Below, in pieces: positions 5,944 to 8,451 of a stretch of 8,451 bases of DNA. The translations under genes and the position numbers were made by a program. The DNA comes from DASSHC01 sp035693105. Its GTDB lineage: Bacteria; Chloroflexota; Chloroflexia; Thermomicrobiales; Thermomicrobiaceae. The notes beneath the pieces are model-generated. The model searched no databases and had not been told where the DNA came from. It saw nothing but the letters and a program-made list of their open reading frames with translations. The stretch is from assembly GCA_035693105.1 (NCBI GenBank), contig DASSHC010000280.1:1-8451 (forward strand), written 5' to 3'. Position 1 is the first letter of the stretch. Every line of letters begins with the position of its first letter.

Positions 5944-7104
5944 CTAGTCCGGATGCACCACGCCCTGGGCGACGAGGTCGCTGGCCTCGATCGTCAGGCG
6001 GATGATCTGGGCCAGGCCGTCGGTGATCGAGGGGATCTCGATGAACTCGTGCACCGTGTGCGCCCCCTCGCCACGCGCCACGCCGACGCAGACGGCGGGG
6101 ATGCCGAGGCTGATCGGAATATTGGCGTCGGTGCTGGAGGCGTGCAGCTCCGGCTCGTAGCCCAGCCAGCGCAGCACGCTGATGGCGAGTTGCACCAGCG
6201 GGTCGGTCAGCGGGCGGCTGCCGGCCGGGCGCTCGCCGACCACCTGGATCTCGCTGGCCAGCCCCGGATCAGGCGCGGTGCCGATGATCCGTTCGACCCG
6301 GGCCGAGAGCTGATCCAGCTCCGGCACGCCGACCGAGCGCATGTCGAGCAGCGCCGAGGCGCGCGCCGCGATGGTGTTGATCGAGGTGCCGCCCTCGATC
6401 ATGCCGACGTTGTAGGTCGTCTTGGGATCGCTCGGCACCTGGATGTCGGCGATGGCGGCGATGATCCGGCCCAGCCCGTGGATCGCGCTGGGCACGCCGA
6501 AGGCGCCGAAGGAGTGCCCGCCCGGGCCGCGCACCGTCACCCGCCAGCGCTTCGAGCCGACACCGGCGTTGGTGATGTTCCCCTGGCGGCCGTCGATCAC
6601 CAGCACGGCGCCCAGCTCGTCGCGGTAGCGCTGGCAGGCCGCGCGCGCGCCGCGCAGGTTGCCCAGTCCCTCCTCGCCCACGTCGGCGCAGGCGATCAGG
6701 TCGCAGGGGGTCTCGACCCCGAGCGCGTCGAGCACGTCGAGCAGCGTGATCATCGAGGCCACGTTGACCGCGTTGTCGCCGATGCCGGGGCCGTGCAGCG
6801 TGTCGCCCTCCTGGCGCACGGCGATCGGCGTGCCGGCCGGGAAGACGGTGTCGATGTGCGCCAGCAGCATCAGCAGCGGACCGCCGCGCCGGCCGCGCCG
6901 GGTGTAGACGTTGCCGACGTCGTCGGTCTCGGTCTGGTAGCCGCGCTCGGCCAGCAAGGAGGCGACGAAGGCGCCGCGCTGCGACTCCTCGCCGGTCGGC
7001 GACGGCACCTCGCAGATGCGCGCCGCCAGCGCGGCCACCGCCGCCGTGCGCGCCTGCGCCTCGGCGCGAATCCGCTCCAGCATCTCGGGTGTCATGCTCG
7101 GCAT
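5944..7104 (-). CDS. M20/M25/M40 family metallohydrolase (386 aa)
   Basis: This is a cytoplasmic two-metal amidohydrolase/peptidase of clan MH; relatives include PepT, ArgE, DapE and carboxypeptidases, and the substrate here is unknown. The ligand set is readable: H83 and D85 in AHIDTVFP, bridging D110 in GPGIGDN, catalytic E144 and metal ligand E145 in DVGEEGLG, D171 in VIDGRQG, and H352 in HTVHEF. The lid/dimerisation domain, residues about 183-290, contains GPGGHSFGAFG with H197, the trans-subunit histidine of dimeric members. The usual DNxxGVA is DNAVNVA here, with asparagine 114 in place of glycine. ATG 7104 has AAGGAGG three bases upstream and is the best start. There is no signal peptide. 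It lies 62 bp beyond the antitoxin start and downstream of two deacetylase genes on the same strand, suggesting amide-bond breakdown, though repeats separate them. Confidence 0.92.
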   Translation of the reverse strand: MPSMTPEMLERIRAEAQARTAAVAALAARICEVPSPTGEESQRGAFVASLLAERGYQTETDDVGNVYTRRGRRGGPLLMLLAHIDTVFPAGTPIAVRQEGDTLHGPGIGDNAVNVASMITLLDVLDALGVETPCDLIACADVGEEGLGNLRGARAACQRYRDELGAVLVIDGRQGNITNAGVGSKRWRVTVRGPGGHSFGAFGVPSAIHGLGRIIAAIADIQVPSDPKTTYNVGMIEGGTSINTIAARASALLDMRSVGVPELDQLSARVERIIGTAPDPGLASEIQVVGERPAGSRPLTDPLVQLAISVLRWLGYEPELHASSTDANIPISLGIPAVCVGVARGEGAHTVHEFIEIPSITDGLAQIIRLTIEASDLVAQGVVHPD

Positions 7105-7146
7105 AGTCCTCCTTGGTCCCTGCCTAAAGCTGAGGATTGAGCGCCG

Positions 7147-7282
7147 CGTGAGGACGGATCCTTCGACTGCGCTCAGGATGACGGGGGAGGTAGGGGCATA
7201 CGACTACGACTTGCCTAGTCCGGTAGGCCCCACATTTCCCCTGTCATCCCGAGCGCAGTCGAGGGATCCGTCTTGCCTCACG
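7147..7282. repeat. 136-bp imperfect palindrome, MITE-like or dispersed intergenic repeat
   Basis: The best arms, 7154-7182 and 7243-7271, are inverted copies matching at 27 of 29 positions; each contains TCGACTGCGCTC and GATGAC. Outside them CGTGAGG (7147-7153) is matched by CCTCACG (7276-7282) with a 4-base insertion. Inside, similarity continues more loosely to GGGGCATAC (7193-7201) against GTAGGCCCC (7223-7231). The loop is about 21 bases. There is no open frame of note. The structure would form a very stable cruciform or RNA hairpin between the deacetylase and M20 genes. Inverted elements of this style recur across many bacterial genomes between genes; whether this one is mobile cannot be told here. 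Confidence 0.75.
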
Positions 7283-7322
7283 TCCTATCCTCGTCGTACG
7301 CCACTATGCCAACCCCATGTCT

Positions 7323-7350
7323 CCCCTTCTCCCAAAATAGGGAGAAGGGG
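7323..7350 (-). terminator. Perfect 11-bp hairpin after the deacetylase gene, terminator-like
   Basis: CCCCTTCTCCC (7323-7333) and GGGAGAAGGGG (7340-7350) pair perfectly around a six-base loop AAAATA. It begins 21 bp beyond the stop codon at 7372 of the minus-strand deacetylase gene, a good place for transcription to end. There is no U-run after the stem on either strand, so it may be a Rho-assisted or RNA-stabilising hairpin. The C-rich stem with a flanking G-run looks like a dispersed REP-type repeat. Together with the larger palindrome it fills most of the 267-bp gap between the deacetylase and M20 genes, which otherwise holds nothing recognisable. Confidence 0.55.
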
Positions 7351-7371
7351 CGGGGGGATGAGTGCCCCCCC

Positions 7372-8169
7372 TCACGCCGTTTCCAGCGCCCAGCCGGCGA
7401 TCTCGCCGCAGGTGGCGAGCCAGACGCCCGGCTCCTCGCGGATGCGCTGCAAGACCGTCTCGACCGCCGCCAGGCGCACGGCTCGCCCCGAGCCGTAGTC
7501 GCCGCGCGGGTGGAGGATCAGGGTGCAGAGCCCGCCGGCGGCGTACATGGCGCGAAACTCCTCGATCAGCGCGGCGGCCACCACCTCGGGCTGGCGGTAG
7601 AGCGCGTAATAGTTGCGGTCGCTGGACGACCAGAAGACCGGCAGCTCGGCCAGCCGCTGCTCGCCCTCGCGCACGACGTACGGCAGGTCGTCGTCGTTGT
7701 AGCTGCTGTCGTAGCGGTAGCCGCGCCGGGCCAGGATGGCGCGCGTCTCCAGGCTCATCAGGCCCTCGGGGGCGCGCCAGCCGCGCGGACGCGCGCCGAA
7801 GACGCGCTCGAAGGCCGCCTCACTTCGCGCCAGCGCCGCTTCCTGCGCCTCCGGCGCGAGCGCGCTGAAGTCCTCGTGGGCGTAGCCCAGCCCGGCCGGC
7901 TCGTGCCCGGCGGCGGCGATGCGCGCCATCACCTCGGGGTAGCGCTCGGCGTCGTAGCCGGGGATGAAGCAGGTGGCGCGCACGTCGTGGCGCGCCAGGG
8001 TGTCGAGCAGGCGGCCAATACCGGCCTGGGCGCCGTAGCGCCCGTACGAGTAGCGGCCCCAGAGCGGCTGGTCGGGCAGGACGGACTGCTCCACGCTCTC
8101 GCCGTCGAAGTTGACCGTGATCGCCACGGCGCAGCGCGCGCCGTTGGGCCAGCGCGGCGTCGCGCTCAT
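7372..8169 (-). CDS. Polysaccharide deacetylase family (CE4, NodB-like) protein with altered metal site (265 aa)
   Basis: CE4/NodB-fold enzymes hydrolyse N-acetyl or related amide groups using a metal held by one Asp and two His. The fold is clear: VAITVNFDGES (residues 15-25) with the first catalytic Asp at 22, SYGRYGAQAGIGRLLDTL (41-58), ATCFIPGYDAERYPEV (65-80), WRAPEG (131-136) and LILHPRGDYGSG (217-228) with H220. It resembles the PgdA/PuuE-type subgroup. In that subgroup motif 2 reads roughly GHEIxxHGYxHE; here it is GHEPAGLGYAHE (88-99), so leucine 94 stands where the first metal-binding histidine should be, while H98 is kept. Activity is therefore doubtful or altered. ATG 8169 overlaps the upstream stop in ATGA and has GGGAGG six bases upstream. 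There is no signal peptide, so it acts in the cytoplasm. The preceding gene is a paralogue. Confidence 0.88.
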   Translation of the reverse strand: MSATPRWPNGARCAVAITVNFDGESVEQSVLPDQPLWGRYSYGRYGAQAGIGRLLDTLARHDVRATCFIPGYDAERYPEVMARIAAAGHEPAGLGYAHEDFSALAPEAQEAALARSEAAFERVFGARPRGWRAPEGLMSLETRAILARRGYRYDSSYNDDDLPYVVREGEQRLAELPVFWSSSDRNYYALYRQPEVVAAALIEEFRAMYAAGGLCTLILHPRGDYGSGRAVRLAAVETVLQRIREEPGVWLATCGEIAGWALETA

Positions 8170-8451
8170 CGGCGGCCTCCCAATCGCTGCGCGGGCGTCA
8201 TGAAGCCGTGCGTCGGGTCGAGGCACCAGCGCGCCAGGTCGCCCACGCGGCTGAAATGGACGTCGGGGAAGGTTTGAATGTAGGCAATCAGCCGGTCGAT
8301 GACCCGCGCCCGCGAGGGGATACCGCTGCCGAAGCCGGCGCGCGGGTGGAAGGTGACGATGAAGTAGCCGGTGTCGTTGTAGATGGCGTCGAACTCCCGC
8401 TGCCAGCGCTCCAGCACCTCGGCGGGGCTGAAGGCGGCGGTGGTGTAGAGC
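8166..8451 (-). CDS. Polysaccharide deacetylase family protein, C-terminal part (start lies beyond window edge)
   Basis: Only the last 94 full codons are present; the frame is open to the right edge, so the internal GTG at 8417 is not the start. The fragment contains GYFIVTFHPRAGFGSG, which aligns with the LILHPRGDYGSG block of the downstream gene, including its histidine, followed by RARVIDRLIAYIQTFPDVHF and SRVGDLARW, matching the neighbour's closing helix and GEIAGW. This identifies it as a paralogue from a tandem duplication or a paired-subunit arrangement. The catalytic Asp and motif-2 histidines lie outside the window. The stop overlaps the next start in ATGA (4 bp), so the two proteins are translationally coupled and probably made in equal amounts. 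The C-terminal tail after GDLARW is about 20 residues longer than in its neighbour. Confidence 0.82.
   Translation of the reverse strand, partial: LYTTAAFSPAEVLERWQREFDAIYNDTGYFIVTFHPRAGFGSGIPSRARVIDRLIAYIQTFPDVHFSRVGDLARWCLDPTHGFMTPAQRLGGRR

Noticed and set aside
5953..7140. A 395-codon open frame on the plus strand opposite the M20 gene
   Set aside because: Rich in His, Gln, Arg, Asp and Ala without any fold signature; it is the shadow of a well-supported M20 hydrolase on the other strand.
7273..8277. A 334-codon plus-strand open frame across the deacetylase gene
   Set aside because: Antisense shadow; starts inside the palindromic repeat, has no ribosome site, and the opposite strand encodes a recognisable CE4 protein.
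8415..8417. GTG at 8417 as start of a short 83-codon gene
   Set aside because: The frame is open upstream to the window edge and the fragment matches only the C-terminal part of a deacetylase, so the gene is cut by the window rather than short.

Overview
The window is GC-rich, compact bacterial chromosome with codon use and third positions strongly biased to G/C. The protein styles (a GIGDN-type M20 hydrolase, CE4 deacetylases of the PgdA/PuuE type, a TipAS-type MerR regulator, an orphan ABC1 kinase) and the intergenic C-rich or G-rich hairpins fit a Chloroflexota genome, perhaps Thermomicrobia. That placement is an inference and cannot be proven from the window. No rRNA, tRNA, CRISPR array, transposase or phage gene was seen.

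Layout from left to right. A minus-strand pair (138-1891) encodes a PadR-family repressor followed 2 bp later by a polytopic membrane protein with a HAAS/permease-prefix-like N-terminus. A divergent promoter region (1892-2085) separates it from a plus-strand brnT-brnA toxin-antitoxin operon (2086-2656). Facing brnA is a minus-strand MerR/TipAS-type regulator (2689-3462) with a textbook 19-bp-spacer MerR promoter. Divergent from merR, and possibly leaderless, is an ABC1/UbiB atypical kinase (3556-5238). A second toxin-antitoxin-like pair on the minus strand (5259-5881) combines a Doc-type Fic protein with a 70-residue partner that is not recognisably Phd. Then come an M20-family metallohydrolase (5944-7104), a repeat-rich intergenic stretch (7105-7371), and two tandem polysaccharide-deacetylase-like genes (7372-8451). 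These two overlap by four bases, and the second runs off the right edge.

How the parts fit together. Three units look self-regulated from the DNA: the PadR promoter carries an inverted repeat spanning -35 to -10, the brnTA promoter carries a palindrome in its spacer, and merR has a dyad centred in a 19-bp spacer. The deacetylase pair and the M20 hydrolase lie in the same direction and could act on related amide or N-acetyl substrates, but the large palindrome and hairpin between them suggest separate transcripts. I do not see a wholly new multi-gene system. The items most worth a second look are the deacetylase that lacks a metal-ligand histidine, the Doc toxin with an unfamiliar antitoxin, the merR terminator embedded in the brnA coding end, and the 136-bp near-palindrome.
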